Positions 27,630 through 41,001 of a stretch of DNA of 64,000 bases are shown here, piece by piece (position 1 is the first letter of the stretch; each line of letters opens with the position of its first letter). The position numbers were made by a program, and so were the translations under genes. Below the pieces are notes generated by a model. It made no database searches. It was not told the DNA's origin and saw nothing but the letters and a program-made list of their open reading frames with translations. Origin of the DNA: Plasticicumulans acidivorans (GTDB taxonomy: Bacteria; Pseudomonadota; Gammaproteobacteria; Competibacterales; Competibacteraceae); assembly GCF_003182095.1 (NCBI RefSeq), contig NZ_QGTJ01000010.1:62001-126000 (forward strand), read 5' to 3'.

Positions 27630-28871
27630 TTGGGCAAAAGACGTGTCGTCGTGACTGGTCTCGGCATCGTGTCCCCGGTGGGTAACAGTGTGGCCGCAGC
27701 CTGGGATACGATTCTTGCCGGGTGCAGTGGCATCGCCCCGATCACCCACTTCGATGTCAGTGCGTTTTCCGTGCGCTTCGGCGGCTCGGTGCGTGACTTC
27801 GACATCGAGCGCTACATGCCGGCGAAAGAGGCGAAAAAAATGGATGTCTTCATCCATTACGCCATCGCTGCCGCCGTCGATGCCTTCCGTGATTCCGGTC
27901 TGGAAGTGACCGAGGCCAATGCCGATCGCATCGGTGTGTCGGTCGGCTCCGGTATCGGTGGTCTGCCGGGCATCGAGGAAGCGCATTCGGGCTACATGAA
28001 GAGCGGGCCGCGCAAGATTTCGCCGTTCTTCGTGCCGCGTAACATCATCAACATGGCTTCGGGCCAGATTTCGATCCTGCTCGGCATGAAAGGGCCGAAC
28101 TATGCGATCGTCACCGCCTGCAGCACCGGTACGCACTGTATCGGCGATGCCGCCCGCATGATCGCCTATGGCGATGCCGATGCGATGCTGGCCGGCGGTG
28201 CTGAAATGGCGACCTGTCCGACCGGGCTCGGTGGCTTCGCGGCGATGCGTGCTCTGTCGCAGCGCAACGACGATCCGCAGCACGCCAGCCGGCCGTGGGA
28301 TCGTGACCGTGACGGTTTCGTGCTCGCCGATGGCGCCGGTGTGCTGATGCTCGAAGAGTACGAGCACGCGCTGGCACGCGGTGCGCGGATCTATGCGGAG
28401 CTGGTCGGCTTCGGCATGACTGCCGATGCCTATCACATGACTTCGCCAGCTGAGGACGGCGACGGTGCGCGCCGCTGCATGCTCAAGGCGCTGCGCGATG
28501 CCGGCCTCAACGCCGAACAGATCGATTACATCAATGCGCACGGCACCTCGACGCCGGCTGGTGATGGCATCGAATCGCGGGCGATCAAGCAGGCGCTCGG
28601 TGACTATGCCTACAAGGTGGCGGTCAGTTCGACCAAATCGATGACCGGGCATCTGCTCGGCGCCGCCGGTGGTGTCGAAGCCGTGTTTTCGGTGCTGGCG
28701 ATTCGCGATCAGGTCGCACCGCCGACGATCAACCTCGATAACCCGAGCGAGGGCTGCGATCTCGATTACGTGCCGCACACGGCGCGTTCGATGAAGATCG
28801 ATGTCGTCATGTCGAACTCGTTCGGCTTTGGCGGCACCAACGGTACGCTGGTGTTCCGCAAGCTGGCGTGA
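27630..28871 (+). CDS. fabF: 3-oxoacyl-ACP synthase II
   Basis: Elongating condensing enzyme of fatty acid synthesis, 413 residues. The catalytic Cys is in [11 protein letters not shown], and the two His in [12 protein letters not shown] and [12 protein letters not shown]. The start is TTG, supported by alignment of [19 protein letters not shown] with the family N-terminus and by an AAAGAGGA ribosome site 7 nt upstream. No better ATG exists nearby. Confidence 0.97.
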   Translation: MGKRRVVVTGLGIVSPVGNSVAAAWDTILAGCSGIAPITHFDVSAFSVRFGGSVRDFDIERYMPAKEAKKMDVFIHYAIAAAVDAFRDSGLEVTEANADRIGVSVGSGIGGLPGIEEAHSGYMKSGPRKISPFFVPRNIINMASGQISILLGMKGPNYAIVTACSTGTHCIGDAARMIAYGDADAMLAGGAEMATCPTGLGGFAAMRALSQRNDDPQHASRPWDRDRDGFVLADGAGVLMLEEYEHALARGARIYAELVGFGMTADAYHMTSPAEDGDGARRCMLKALRDAGLNAEQIDYINAHGTSTPAGDGIESRAIKQALGDYAYKVAVSSTKSMTGHLLGAAGGVEAVFSVLAIRDQVAPPTINLDNPSEGCDLDYVPHTARSMKIDVVMSNSFGFGGTNGTLVFRKLA

Positions 28872-28909
28872 GCCGTTACGGGTGCTCGCACCCGGCTCGA
28901 ATCGCACAC

Positions 28910-28939
28910 CGGGCCGACGCGGACAACCGCGCCGGCCCG
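28910..28939 (+). terminator. Hairpin after fabF
   Basis: A 13-position stem (28910-28922 with 28927-28939) interrupted by one A/C mismatch, with an ACAA loop, lies 38 nt after the fabF stop. It is followed by CTCGTTTCC, a poor U-run. Probably a partial terminator separating the fab genes from the pabB string. Confidence 0.55.
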
Positions 28940-28982
28940 CTCGTTTCCGGCGCCCTTGGGCGCCCAGCGCTGATGTCTCGTC

Positions 28983-30350
28983 ATGAAGCCTGTCGTCCGC
29001 CGTCTGCCCGCGTTGCCCGACCTGCTGGTCCTGCACCGGCACAATCCGCAGCGTTACCCCTTTCTGCTCGAAAGCGTTGCGCAGGGTGGCGCAAACGCAC
29101 GCTGGAGCATCGCTTTCGCCTTCCCGGAAGCGAGTGTGCAGGCGCGCGCTGGCGACGATTTTCTGACCGCACTCGATGCCGCGTGGCATGCCGAAGCATT
29201 GCCTGCGACTGCGGCGGGTGATGACACGGCCGGCGCTGACGAGTGCTGGCCGTTTCGCGGTGGCTGGTTCGTCTATCTGAGCTACGAGCTGGCCGGGCAG
29301 GTCGAACCGACACTGCACCTGCCGGCGGCCAGCGACGAGCTGCCGCTGGCCTGCGCGACACGCATTCCCGCCGCGGTGTTGCTCGATCATCTGCGCGGCG
29401 AGGCCTGGACCCTGGCCGAAGCCGGTCGGGAGCCCTTGCTCGATGCGCTGGGTGCCGATTGCGCGGCCTGCCAGGCGTCTGCGGCGCCGCGAGCGACCGC
29501 TCCGCTGCTGGCGGGCCGGCTCACCGAAGACCTGCCGGCCGCTTTCGAACAGGGCGTCGAGCGCATCCGCGAATACATCCGCGCCGGCGACGTGTTTCAG
29601 GTCAATCTTTCGCGCGCCTGGCGTGGCCGGCTGGGCGGCGGCGTCGATGCTGCCGATGTCTATGCCAGCCTGCGCCAGGCGAATCCGGCACCGTTTGCCG
29701 CTCTGGCCCGCTTCGGCGGGCAGGCGGTGGTCAGTTCGTCGCCGGAGCGACTGGTGCGGGTGCGCGGACGGCAGGTCGATACCCGGCCGATCGCCGGTAC
29801 GCGCCCGCGCGGCCATCAGCCCGCGGCCGACCAGGATCTGTCCGCCGAGCTGCTGGCGCATCCGAAGGAGCGTGCCGAGCACGTCATGCTGATCGACCTG
29901 GAGCGTAACGACCTCGGCCGGGTCTGCCGGCCAGGCACGGTGCGCGTCGATGAGCTGATGGTGGTCGAGAGCTATGCCCACGTGCACCACATCGTCTCCA
30001 ATGTCTGCGGCGAGCTGCGTGCCGGAGTCTCGCCCGCTGACGTCATCCGTGCGGTATTTCCAGGCGGCACCATCACCGGCTGCCCGAAAGTGCGCTGCAT
30101 GGAAATCATTGCCGAACTCGAAGGGGTCGGCCGCGGCGCCTACACCGGCGCCGTCGGTTACCTGAACCGTGACGGTGACCTCGACCTCAACATCCTGATC
30201 CGCACGCTGACGCTCAACGGTGAGCAGCTCGTGCTGCGCACCGGCGCCGGCATCGTTGCCGATTCGGAGCCGGGCCGCGAGCTGGCCGAGACCCGGCACA
30301 AGGCGCGTGGCCTGCTGCGCGCGCTCGGCGCTGACGAGGTCGGAACGTGA
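28983..30350 (+). CDS. pabB: Aminodeoxychorismate synthase component I
   Basis: Makes 4-amino-4-deoxychorismate for folate, normally with the PabA glutaminase. 455 residues of the chorismate-binding family, with SSSPERLVRVRGR, DLERNDLGRVCRPG, YAHVHHIVSNV and FPGGTITGCPKVRCMEII. In E. coli PabB the motif PIKGT supplies a nucleophilic Lys; here it reads PIAGT (Ala271), as in anthranilate synthase TrpE. The neighbouring pabC supports PabB, but the motif leaves some doubt about activity. The stop overlaps the GTG of pabC. Confidence 0.88.
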   Translation: MKPVVRRLPALPDLLVLHRHNPQRYPFLLESVAQGGANARWSIAFAFPEASVQARAGDDFLTALDAAWHAEALPATAAGDDTAGADECWPFRGGWFVYLSYELAGQVEPTLHLPAASDELPLACATRIPAAVLLDHLRGEAWTLAEAGREPLLDALGADCAACQASAAPRATAPLLAGRLTEDLPAAFEQGVERIREYIRAGDVFQVNLSRAWRGRLGGGVDAADVYASLRQANPAPFAALARFGGQAVVSSSPERLVRVRGRQVDTRPIAGTRPRGHQPAADQDLSAELLAHPKERAEHVMLIDLERNDLGRVCRPGTVRVDELMVVESYAHVHHIVSNVCGELRAGVSPADVIRAVFPGGTITGCPKVRCMEIIAELEGVGRGAYTGAVGYLNRDGDLDLNILIRTLTLNGEQLVLRTGAGIVADSEPGRELAETRHKARGLLRALGADEVGT

Positions 30351-31167
30351 CGACGGGCCTGATGTGTCTGATCGACGGTCTCGCCAGCGATCGCCTGCCG
30401 GTCACGGATCGCGGCCTGGCCTACGGCGATGGCCTGTTCGAGACGCTGGCCGTCATCGACGGCCGGCCGCGCTACTGGTCGCGGCACCTGGCGCGGCTGG
30501 CGCGCGGCTGTGCGCGGCTCGGTCTTGCGATGCCGGATGAAGACCTCCTCGCCGCCGAGGCGGCACGGCTGCTGGCCGCTCGCCGGCAGGCCGTGCTCAA
30601 GCTCATCCTCACCCGCGGCAGCGGCGGGCGTGGCTATCGGCCACCACAGCCGGCGCAGCCGCGGCGTATCTTCAGCGTGCATGACTGGCCGGCCGCCGCC
30701 GGCGCGGCGCAGCCGATCGCCGTGCGCTGGTGCACGCATCCGCTGTCGCTGAATCCGCGTCTCGCCGGGCTCAAGCACTTGAATCGCCTCGATCAGGTGC
30801 TGGCGCGCAGCGAATGGGACGACGAGTTCGATGAAGGGCTGATGCGCGACCTCGATGGCGGCGTGATCGAGGCGACTGCGGCGAATCTGTTTTTCGTGCG
30901 CGACGGCGTGCTGGTGACGCCACTGCTCGATCGCGCCGGCATCTGTGGCGTCATGCGCGAGCGGCTGCTCGAACTGGCTACTGCTGCCGGTCTGCCCTGG
31001 CTCGAACGCCGGGTCGACATGACCGAAGTCGAGGCCGCCAGCGAACTGTTCCTGAGCAACAGCGTGTTCGGCATCCGCCCGATCGCCCGTCTGGGCGAGC
31101 GCAGCTTCCCGGCGCCCGGAGCGCTGACCACCCGGCTGCTGGCCTGCCTGGCGACGGACTGCGCGGC

Positions 31168-31171
<4 letters not shown>
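30347..31171 (+). CDS. pabC: Aminodeoxychorismate lyase
   Basis: PLP enzyme of fold type IV that splits 4-amino-4-deoxychorismate to 4-aminobenzoate and pyruvate. 274 residues. DRGLAYGDGLFETLAV is the N-terminal family block, the PLP Lys is in AGLKHLNRLDQVLAR, and GGVIEATAANLFFV and FLSNSVFGIRPI are cofactor-phosphate contacts. GTG start coupled to pabB (GTGA); the stop is coupled to mltG (ATGA). Confidence 0.95.
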
Positions 31172-33817
<2,646 letters not shown>

Positions 33818-33821
33818 CCGC

Positions 33822-34178
33822 ATGGAGTCGAAAGCCAGTGCCGCGCGCCAGGGCGTGATGTCGGTCGCCTTGCGCGACCGCAACCAGATCTACCAGTGCT
33901 ACATGCCGTTCCTGAAAAGCGGTGGCCTGTTCGTGCCGACCGACAAATCCTTCCAGCTCGGCGACGAGGTTTTCCTGTTGCTGACACTGATGGACGACCC
34001 GACCCGCTATCCGGTGACCGGCAAGGTGGTCTGGCTGACGCCGAAGACCGCGATCAGCGGCCGGCCGGCCGGCATCGGCCTGCAGTTCACCGGCATGGAG
34101 GCGGCGACGGTGCTGAAGAAGATCGACACCTACCTTGCCGGCATCGTCAATTCCGATCGTCCGACCCACACGCTCTGA
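33822..34178 (+). CDS. pilZ: Type IV pilus PilZ protein
   Basis: 118 residues of the PilZ fold. SGGLFVPTDKSFQLGDEVFL and YPVTGKVVWLTP are the family core, and GIGLQFTGME closes the barrel. The c-di-GMP-binding RxxxR motif expected before the barrel is not present in canonical form, as in the Xanthomonas and Pseudomonas type IV pilus PilZ that do not bind c-di-GMP. Placed 4 nt after holB and 31 nt before tatD, the classic context. Confidence 0.93.
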   Translation: MESKASAARQGVMSVALRDRNQIYQCYMPFLKSGGLFVPTDKSFQLGDEVFLLLTLMDDPTRYPVTGKVVWLTPKTAISGRPAGIGLQFTGMEAATVLKKIDTYLAGIVNSDRPTHTL

Positions 34179-34209
34179 CCGAGGGCCGGCCGCGGCCGGT
34201 GCAGTACCG

Positions 34210-35004
34210 ATGCTCGTCGACTCTCATTGCCATCTCGATCGTCTGCGCCTCGATGCCTTCGGCGGCAGTCTTGCCGCGGCGCTCGACAGTGCGCGCCAGG
34301 CCGGTGTCGGCCACTTCCTGTGCGTGGCGGTCGCGCTGGAGGACTGGCCGGCGATGGTCGAATCCGTCGCGGCGTTCGATGACGTGTCACTGTCGGTCGG
34401 TGTGCATCCGAGCGAGGAGGGGCGGGCACCGACCCTCAGCGAGCTGGTGCGGCTGGCACGCACGCCGCGCGTCGTCGCCATCGGTGAGACCGGCCTCGAT
34501 TACCACTACGGCCCGGAGCGCGCCGAGCTGCAGCGCGAATGGTTCCGCATTCACGTGCGGGTGGCGCGCGAGACCGGCAAGCCGCTGATCGTGCACACGC
34601 GCGAGGCGCGCGAGGACACGCTGGCGATCCTGCGCGAAGAGGGCGCGGCCGAGGTCGGCGGCGTGCTGCACTGCTTCACCGAAGACTGGGAGATGGCGCA
34701 GCGCGCGCTCGATTTGAACTTCCATATCTCGTTTTCCGGCATCGTCACCTTCCGCAGCGCTGCGCAGATCCAGGAGGTCGCCCGCCGCCTGCCAGCCGAG
34801 CGCATGCTGGTGGAGACCGATTCGCCGTACCTGGCGCCGGTGCCGCACCGCGGCAAGCCGAATCACCCGGCCTGGGTTCGCGAGGTGGCGGCTTTCGTCG
34901 CCGAGCTGCGCGGCGAGACCGCGGAGCAGGTGGCAGCGACGACGACGAATAACTTCTTCCGCCTGTTCCGTGATGCGGTGCCGTCTGCCCATGCACCGCT
35001 GTGA
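34210..35004 (+). CDS. TatD-family metal-dependent hydrolase
   Basis: A TIM-barrel metallohydrolase (DNase/deacylase family), 264 residues. Metal ligands are visible: DSHCHLD at the start, GETGLDYHY, HTREA, HCFTED and ETDSPYLAP. The protein is complete and normally spaced. It is the last gene of the fab-pab-holB-pilZ string. TatD-like proteins have nuclease or D-amino-acyl deacylase activity; which applies here is unknown. Confidence 0.93.
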   Translation: MLVDSHCHLDRLRLDAFGGSLAAALDSARQAGVGHFLCVAVALEDWPAMVESVAAFDDVSLSVGVHPSEEGRAPTLSELVRLARTPRVVAIGETGLDYHYGPERAELQREWFRIHVRVARETGKPLIVHTREAREDTLAILREEGAAEVGGVLHCFTEDWEMAQRALDLNFHISFSGIVTFRSAAQIQEVARRLPAERMLVETDSPYLAPVPHRGKPNHPAWVREVAAFVAELRGETAEQVAATTTNNFFRLFRDAVPSAHAPL

Positions 35005-35046
35005 ACAAACATCGCAGGCGTTCCGACGCCGCGCTCGGTGCTCACA

Positions 35047-35664
35047 ATGGACGTGATGAAACCGATACCTGCCACACTCGATTTAATCCGTGAGCGCGTT
35101 GCCACGCGTCCCGATCCGCGTGCGCTCAGCGGCGATCATGCCGTCGCCGGGCTGCCGCGCGAAGACCGGCCGCTGACGCCTGCCGCCGTGCTGGTGCCGT
35201 TGGTGCTGCGCGCAGAGGGGCTGACCGTACTGCTGACGCAGCGCACCGAGCACCTGTCACATCATCCGGGGCAGATCAGTTTTCCCGGTGGACGCTGCGA
35301 AGCCGAGGATGTCGACCCGATCGCCACCGCGCTGCGTGAAACCGAAGAAGAAATCGGCCTGGCACGCAGCCATGTCGAGATCGCCGGTTACCTCGACCTC
35401 TACCAGACGGTCACCGGCTTTCTGGTGACCCCGGTGGTGGCCTTCATCGAACCGCAATTCGAGCTGACGCTCGATGCCTTCGAAGTCGCCGACGCCTTCG
35501 AAGTGCCGCTCGCCTTCATCCTCGACCCGGCCAACCACAGTCGCGGCAGCCGTGTACTCGGCGGTCGCGAGCGCTTCTTCTATGTGCTGGCCTACGGCGA
35601 GCGCTATATCTGGGGCGCGACGGCGGCGATGCTGATCAACCTCAGTCAGAAGCTGGCCGGCTGA
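35047..35664 (+). CDS. NUDIX hydrolase, CoA pyrophosphatase type
   Basis: Probably hydrolyses coenzyme A or acyl-CoA to phosphopantetheine and 3',5'-ADP. The Nudix box is complete (GGRCEAEDVDPIATALRETE then EEIGL). The preceding HHPGQISFPGG matches the CoA-specific UPF0035 signature. 205 residues from the ATG at 35047; a second ATG nine bases later is also possible. It stands 42 nt after tatD and converges with the beta-lactamase-like gene. Confidence 0.9.
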   Translation: MDVMKPIPATLDLIRERVATRPDPRALSGDHAVAGLPREDRPLTPAAVLVPLVLRAEGLTVLLTQRTEHLSHHPGQISFPGGRCEAEDVDPIATALRETEEEIGLARSHVEIAGYLDLYQTVTGFLVTPVVAFIEPQFELTLDAFEVADAFEVPLAFILDPANHSRGSRVLGGRERFFYVLAYGERYIWGATAAMLINLSQKLAG

Positions 35665-35680
35665 ATCCGCCGCCAGTGCC

Positions 35681-36640
35681 TCACACCAGGCCGTAGCGCT
35701 CGCGCAGCTCCTGATAGACGATGCTCGACACCTCGCGGATGGCATTGCCGCGGCTGACCATGAACTGACCGTAGTCGGATGCCGGGCTGCGTCGCTGCAC
35801 CACGCCGATGATCGCGTAGGGGAACTCGCCACCGCCGCGCTGGCGCGCGACGAGGATGCCCATGTCGCCGCACAGGCGCGCCGTCGTACCGGTCTTATCG
35901 TAGACCGCGGTACCGCGGGCCACGCCGTCGGCGCCTTCGTAGAGGCGGTCGCGGTTGGGGATGCGCATCACCCGCAGAATCTCGTCGGCGCCCGGCGCGC
36001 GGCGTTTCCACAGGCTGTCGAGAAAGCGCGCATGCGCCTGGCAGGACGCCCGATTGCGGTAGGTGCGGCCACCGGCGGGGATGTATTCGGACACGACGAC
36101 ACCGGGGGCGATGCGGCGCAGGAGCACCTGCACGCGGGCCGGGCCGCCGACGGCGCGGATGAAGTGATTGGTCGCGGTGTTGTCGCTGTGCACGATCATC
36201 GCTTCCATCAGCGTGCGCTCGGCCGGCGTATAGCGCAGCCGGCCGCGCATCACCTCGGAAAAATACGCGGCGGCAACGAACGGTTTGATCATGCTCGCCG
36301 CCTGCAGTGCGACGCCGCCGTTGAGCGAAAGCAGAGTCTGGCCGCTGCGCAGGTCCTGCACGTAGAAGGCGGCGGTTTCGTCGCGACCGATCAGGCCGCG
36401 GCGGCGCAGTTCGGTGACACGGGCGCCGACCGCCGCGTTCAGTGACGGCGGCGGCGCTTTTGCCTTCGCCGGCCGCTTGCTGCGCGGCGCGGCGGCTTTG
36501 GCCTGCGGCTGTTTCGGCTTGGGTTTGGGCTTGACCGTCTTCGCTGGGCGTTCGGTTTCGCGGGCTTCGCCGAGGGCGGCGAAGGGCAGGGCGAACAGGG
36601 CTGCGAGCAGGCGGCGACGGGTAGGCGAGACGACGGACAT
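35681..36640 (-). CDS. Exported beta-lactamase-fold serine hydrolase
   Basis: 319 residues. A twin-arginine-like leader (TRRRLLAALFALPFA) is followed by a Lys/Pro/Ala-rich linker (about 30-65) and a class-A-type penicillin-binding fold. Active-site boxes are S116-x-x-K119 (ASMIKP), S152-D153-N154 (HSDNTA) and K249-T-G (YDKTGTT). The omega-loop ExxLN typical of class A enzymes is not recognisable. Hydrolysis of penicillins is therefore uncertain; a cell-wall or D-peptide related hydrolase in the periplasm is equally likely. Confidence 0.82.
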   Translation of the reverse strand: MSVVSPTRRRLLAALFALPFAALGEARETERPAKTVKPKPKPKQPQAKAAAPRSKRPAKAKAPPPSLNAAVGARVTELRRRGLIGRDETAAFYVQDLRSGQTLLSLNGGVALQAASMIKPFVAAAYFSEVMRGRLRYTPAERTLMEAMIVHSDNTATNHFIRAVGGPARVQVLLRRIAPGVVVSEYIPAGGRTYRNRASCQAHARFLDSLWKRRAPGADEILRVMRIPNRDRLYEGADGVARGTAVYDKTGTTARLCGDMGILVARQRGGGEFPYAIIGVVQRRSPASDYGQFMVSRGNAIREVSSIVYQELRERYGLV

Positions 36641-36789
36641 CGAGCGGCCTCCGGTTCCGGTGGACGTCTTCGGCCGCGCAGTGTGCCCGATGTGCGCTGA
36701 GGTGCAAGGGGCGATATGCGGCGCGGTCGGTGTTCAGGGCGATGGTGTAGACTGCACGGCTCACTTCGATCCGCTAAATCGGCCGTACC

Positions 36790-38382
<1,593 letters not shown>

Positions 38383-38546
38383 CCAGCGTCAGGGCATTTT
38401 GCGTAGCGCCTCGCAGAATGCGAGGCCGCTGCGGTCGTGCCGCCTGGCGGATGATCGAGATCTTTGATTTAAAGCTGAAAAATATTATTGGCCTTGTTGT
38501 TGCTTGATGAGTGCAACCGCCACTTTTCGCTACACCGAGGTGCATC

Positions 38547-38981
38547 ATGCAAGTCGCCGAGCCCCGTGACAGTTCTCAAGCCGTCTGCCACCTGGAAGGT
38601 ATCCGGCTGTGGCCGGAAGGGGCCATCGCCTGGGTCGAAGCGACACGGCTCGACGGCGACGGTGCACGCATCGCGACGACCTTCGACCCGCTGCCGTTTC
38701 TGGCGCGGGCCTCGGAGCGTGAACTGGTGGCACTCGCCGACGCGGGCTGGCGCGGGCAGCATGTGATGCTCGCCGTGCAGAGTCTGGTGCTGGCCGGCGA
38801 TGCCGAGCTGACGCGCTGGTTCGGTGAACTGTCCGACTGGCTGGAAGATCTTGAGCTCGATGCCGAGTTCAGCGTCGATGCGCTGCTCGATCCGGCGGCG
38901 GCGTTGAGCTGGCTGCGGGTACACCGGCCGCGGGTCGTCGAACACCTGCCGCAGTTGTCGCTGTCGCGGCACGCTCACTGA
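38547..38981 (+). CDS. Hypothetical acidic protein (144 aa)
   Basis: No recognised family. The protein is soluble and acidic, with RLWPEGAIAWVEATRLDGDG in the first half and a helical, Leu-rich second half (RWFGELSDWLEDLELDAEFS). No signal peptide or TM segment. A CCGAGGT ribosome-like site lies 5-10 nt before the ATG, and an unusually AT-rich stretch (38460-38490) upstream probably holds its promoter. It has normal codon use for the window, so I consider it a real gene. Function is unknown. Confidence 0.65.
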   Translation: MQVAEPRDSSQAVCHLEGIRLWPEGAIAWVEATRLDGDGARIATTFDPLPFLARASERELVALADAGWRGQHVMLAVQSLVLAGDAELTRWFGELSDWLEDLELDAEFSVDALLDPAAALSWLRVHRPRVVEHLPQLSLSRHAH

Positions 38982-39074
38982 CGCAGTCTGCGCCGCAGCC
39001 CGGCCTGGCGGTGGTCGGGACAGGGCGGCGATGGCATGCTGACGGGCCCTGCCGTCGCCCACGCGAGCCCGTCG

Positions 39075-39974
39075 ATGAATCCCCCCGTTTCACCTGATCG
39101 TTCGCCCGTCGGTTTCATCGGCCTTGGTCTGATGGGGCGACCGATGGCGCTCAATCTGCTGCGTGCCGGCTACCCCCTGAGCGTGCACAGCCGTTCCCCC
39201 GAGCCGGTCGCTGCGCTGGTCGCCGCCGGTGCCCGGGCGGCGGCCACGCCGGCTGAACTGGCGGCGCAGCTCGACTGCATCGTGCTGATGCTGACCGATA
39301 CGCCGGCCGTGGCGACGGTGCTGGCCGCGCTGCTGCCGTCCTTGCGCCCCGGTACGCTGATCATCGACATGGGCACGAGCTCGGCGCTGGCGACCCGTGA
39401 TTTCGCCGCCCAGGTGCGCGCCGCCGGCGCTGATTGGCTCGATGCGCCGGTTTCCGGTGGCGTGGTCGGTGCCGAGAACGCGAACCTGACGATCATGGCC
39501 GGCGGCGAGACAGCGGCTTTCGCCCGTGCCGAGCCTTTGCTGCGCTGCCTCGGTGCGCGGCTGACCCATGTCGGCGGTTGCGGTTGCGGCCAGATCGCCA
39601 AAGCGGCCAACCAGATGATCGTCGGTCTGAGCATCGGCGCGGTGGCCGAGGCACTGGCGCTGGCGGCCCGCGCCGGTGCCGATCCGGCCCGTGTGCGTGA
39701 GGCGCTGCGCGGCGGCTTCGCCGATTCGCGCATTCTCGAACTGCACGGCTTGCGCATGATCGAGGGACGTTTCGAGGCGGGCGGTCGTGTTACCACGCAG
39801 CACAAGGACATGACGCAGGCGCTGGAGCTGGCCGCGGCCTGCGGCATGCAGCTGCCGGCCACCGCGCTCAATCGCGAACTGTATGCCCGCCTGATCGCCG
39901 CCGGTGACGGCGGGCTCGATCACAGCGCCCTGTACCGCTTCTACACCCAGGCCCAGCCGGAGACCTCGCAATGA
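39075..39974 (+). CDS. NAD(P)-dependent beta-hydroxyacid dehydrogenase
   Basis: Cytosolic oxidoreductase of the 3-hydroxyisobutyrate / tartronate semialdehyde reductase family, 299 residues. The Rossmann motif is GFIGLGLMGRPMALNLLRAG, the substrate loop is DAPVSGGVVGAENANL, and the catalytic Lys is in KAANQMIVG. The substrate is not determinable; the family covers glyoxylate-pathway and valine intermediates. The ATG at 39075 is chosen because the conserved fold starts soon after it. The stop overlaps the DUF2970 ATG by 4 nt. Confidence 0.9.
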   Translation: MNPPVSPDRSPVGFIGLGLMGRPMALNLLRAGYPLSVHSRSPEPVAALVAAGARAAATPAELAAQLDCIVLMLTDTPAVATVLAALLPSLRPGTLIIDMGTSSALATRDFAAQVRAAGADWLDAPVSGGVVGAENANLTIMAGGETAAFARAEPLLRCLGARLTHVGGCGCGQIAKAANQMIVGLSIGAVAEALALAARAGADPARVREALRGGFADSRILELHGLRMIEGRFEAGGRVTTQHKDMTQALELAAACGMQLPATALNRELYARLIAAGDGGLDHSALYRFYTQAQPETSQ

Positions 39975-40186
39975 ACGAACCGCGTGAGCCGGCGCCCAGT
40001 CTGTGGCAGGTGATCAAAAGCGTGCTGTGGGCCTTCGTCGGCGTGCAGAAGGACGCGAACCGCCGGCGCGACTTCAGTCGCGGCCGTGCCGGCCAGTTCA
40101 TCGTCGTCGGCCTGCTGGCGACGGTCGTCTTCGTGTTGCTGCTGATCGGGCTGGTGCAGCTGGTGCTGCATCTGGCCGGCGCCTAG
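39971..40186 (+). CDS. DUF2970 small membrane protein
   Basis: 71 residues: a soluble N-terminus with SVLWAFVGVQKDANRRRDFS, the DUF2970 signature, followed by one TM helix (about 44-67). The ATGA overlap with the dehydrogenase upstream couples translation. It ends 4 nt inside the convergent YdjM-like gene. Function is unknown. Confidence 0.88.
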   Translation: MNEPREPAPSLWQVIKSVLWAFVGVQKDANRRRDFSRGRAGQFIVVGLLATVVFVLLLIGLVQLVLHLAGA

Positions 40187-40935
40187 AGCAGGCGGCGCAG
40201 GCTTTCGCCGGCAAAGCTTGCCAGACCGTCGAACCAGCCTTGCGCCGGCAGCAGACGCAGGGCGAGGCGACGATAGAGCTCGTGGTCGATCAGCAGTCGC
40301 CACAGGCCGCCATCCGGCGGGCAGAGCCGGTACAGGGCCCAGTTGCCGGCGTAGAGCGCCAGTGTCCCGAGCGGGTTGCGCAGGTCGCCGAGACAGACCG
40401 CCGTGCCGAACGAGCGCTTCAGTCGGCGGCCGAGCAGGTCGACGCTGAACAGCTCGTCGAGCAGCAGGTGGAAAAGAAAGCCGCCGCCGACGAACAGTCC
40501 GCCTAGCCAGGCCTTGCGCGGCTCGCAATCGAGCAGGTGGTAGGTCAGCGATACGGTGGCCAGCGCGAAGGCGGTTGCCGCCGGCAGCGAATGCACCAGC
40601 CCGCGGTGCACGGTGATGGTGTTGATCAGTCCGAACAGGCCGTGGCGCAGAGCTAGGTAGCTCGCCGCCCAGGCGACGATCAGTTCGGCTAGCGAGAAGT
40701 GCGGACTGAGTGCCAGCACCACCATGAAGGCGCCGACCAGCGAGACGACGCGGAAGGCGACGCGTGCGGGGATCGAGTGATCGAGGTCGACATCCGGCAG
40801 CAGGCTGCCGATGGCGCCGAGGGCGAAGCAGCCGAGCGCAGCGTCACGCGGCAGCGCTCCGGCGATCAGCAGGGACGTGGCGGCCGCGCCGCTGGCAGCG
40901 GTGCCGCAGATCAGATGGGTCTTGAAATCGGCCAA
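40183..40935 (-). CDS. YdjM-like membrane metal-dependent hydrolase
   Basis: 250 residues. The N-terminal MADFKTHLICG and the pairs PDVDLDHS, HRGLVHSLP and FHLLLDELF are the conserved His/Asp set of the YdjM (LexA-regulated inner-membrane hydrolase) family. Four or five hydrophobic helices span residues 15-155. Activity has not been shown for most members. The 3' end overlaps the DUF2970 stop from the other strand. Confidence 0.85.
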   Translation of the reverse strand: MADFKTHLICGTAASGAAATSLLIAGALPRDAALGCFALGAIGSLLPDVDLDHSIPARVAFRVVSLVGAFMVVLALSPHFSLAELIVAWAASYLALRHGLFGLINTITVHRGLVHSLPAATAFALATVSLTYHLLDCEPRKAWLGGLFVGGGFLFHLLLDELFSVDLLGRRLKRSFGTAVCLGDLRNPLGTLALYAGNWALYRLCPPDGGLWRLLIDHELYRRLALRLLPAQGWFDGLASFAGESLRRLL

Positions 40936-40956
40936 GGGAAGTCACTGAAGGAAACC

Positions 40957-40979
40957 GGGTGCGGCCGGCGGCCGCACCC
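40957..40979 (-). terminator. Hairpin downstream of the DUF2333 gene
   Basis: Perfect 10-bp arms (40957-40966 and 40970-40979) with a GGC loop lie 23 nt after the minus-strand DUF2333 stop. A short T tract (GGTTTCC) follows on that strand. Likely an intrinsic terminator. Confidence 0.6.
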
Positions 40980-41001
40980 TCAGCGGGCAGGAGCGCTGGG
41001 A

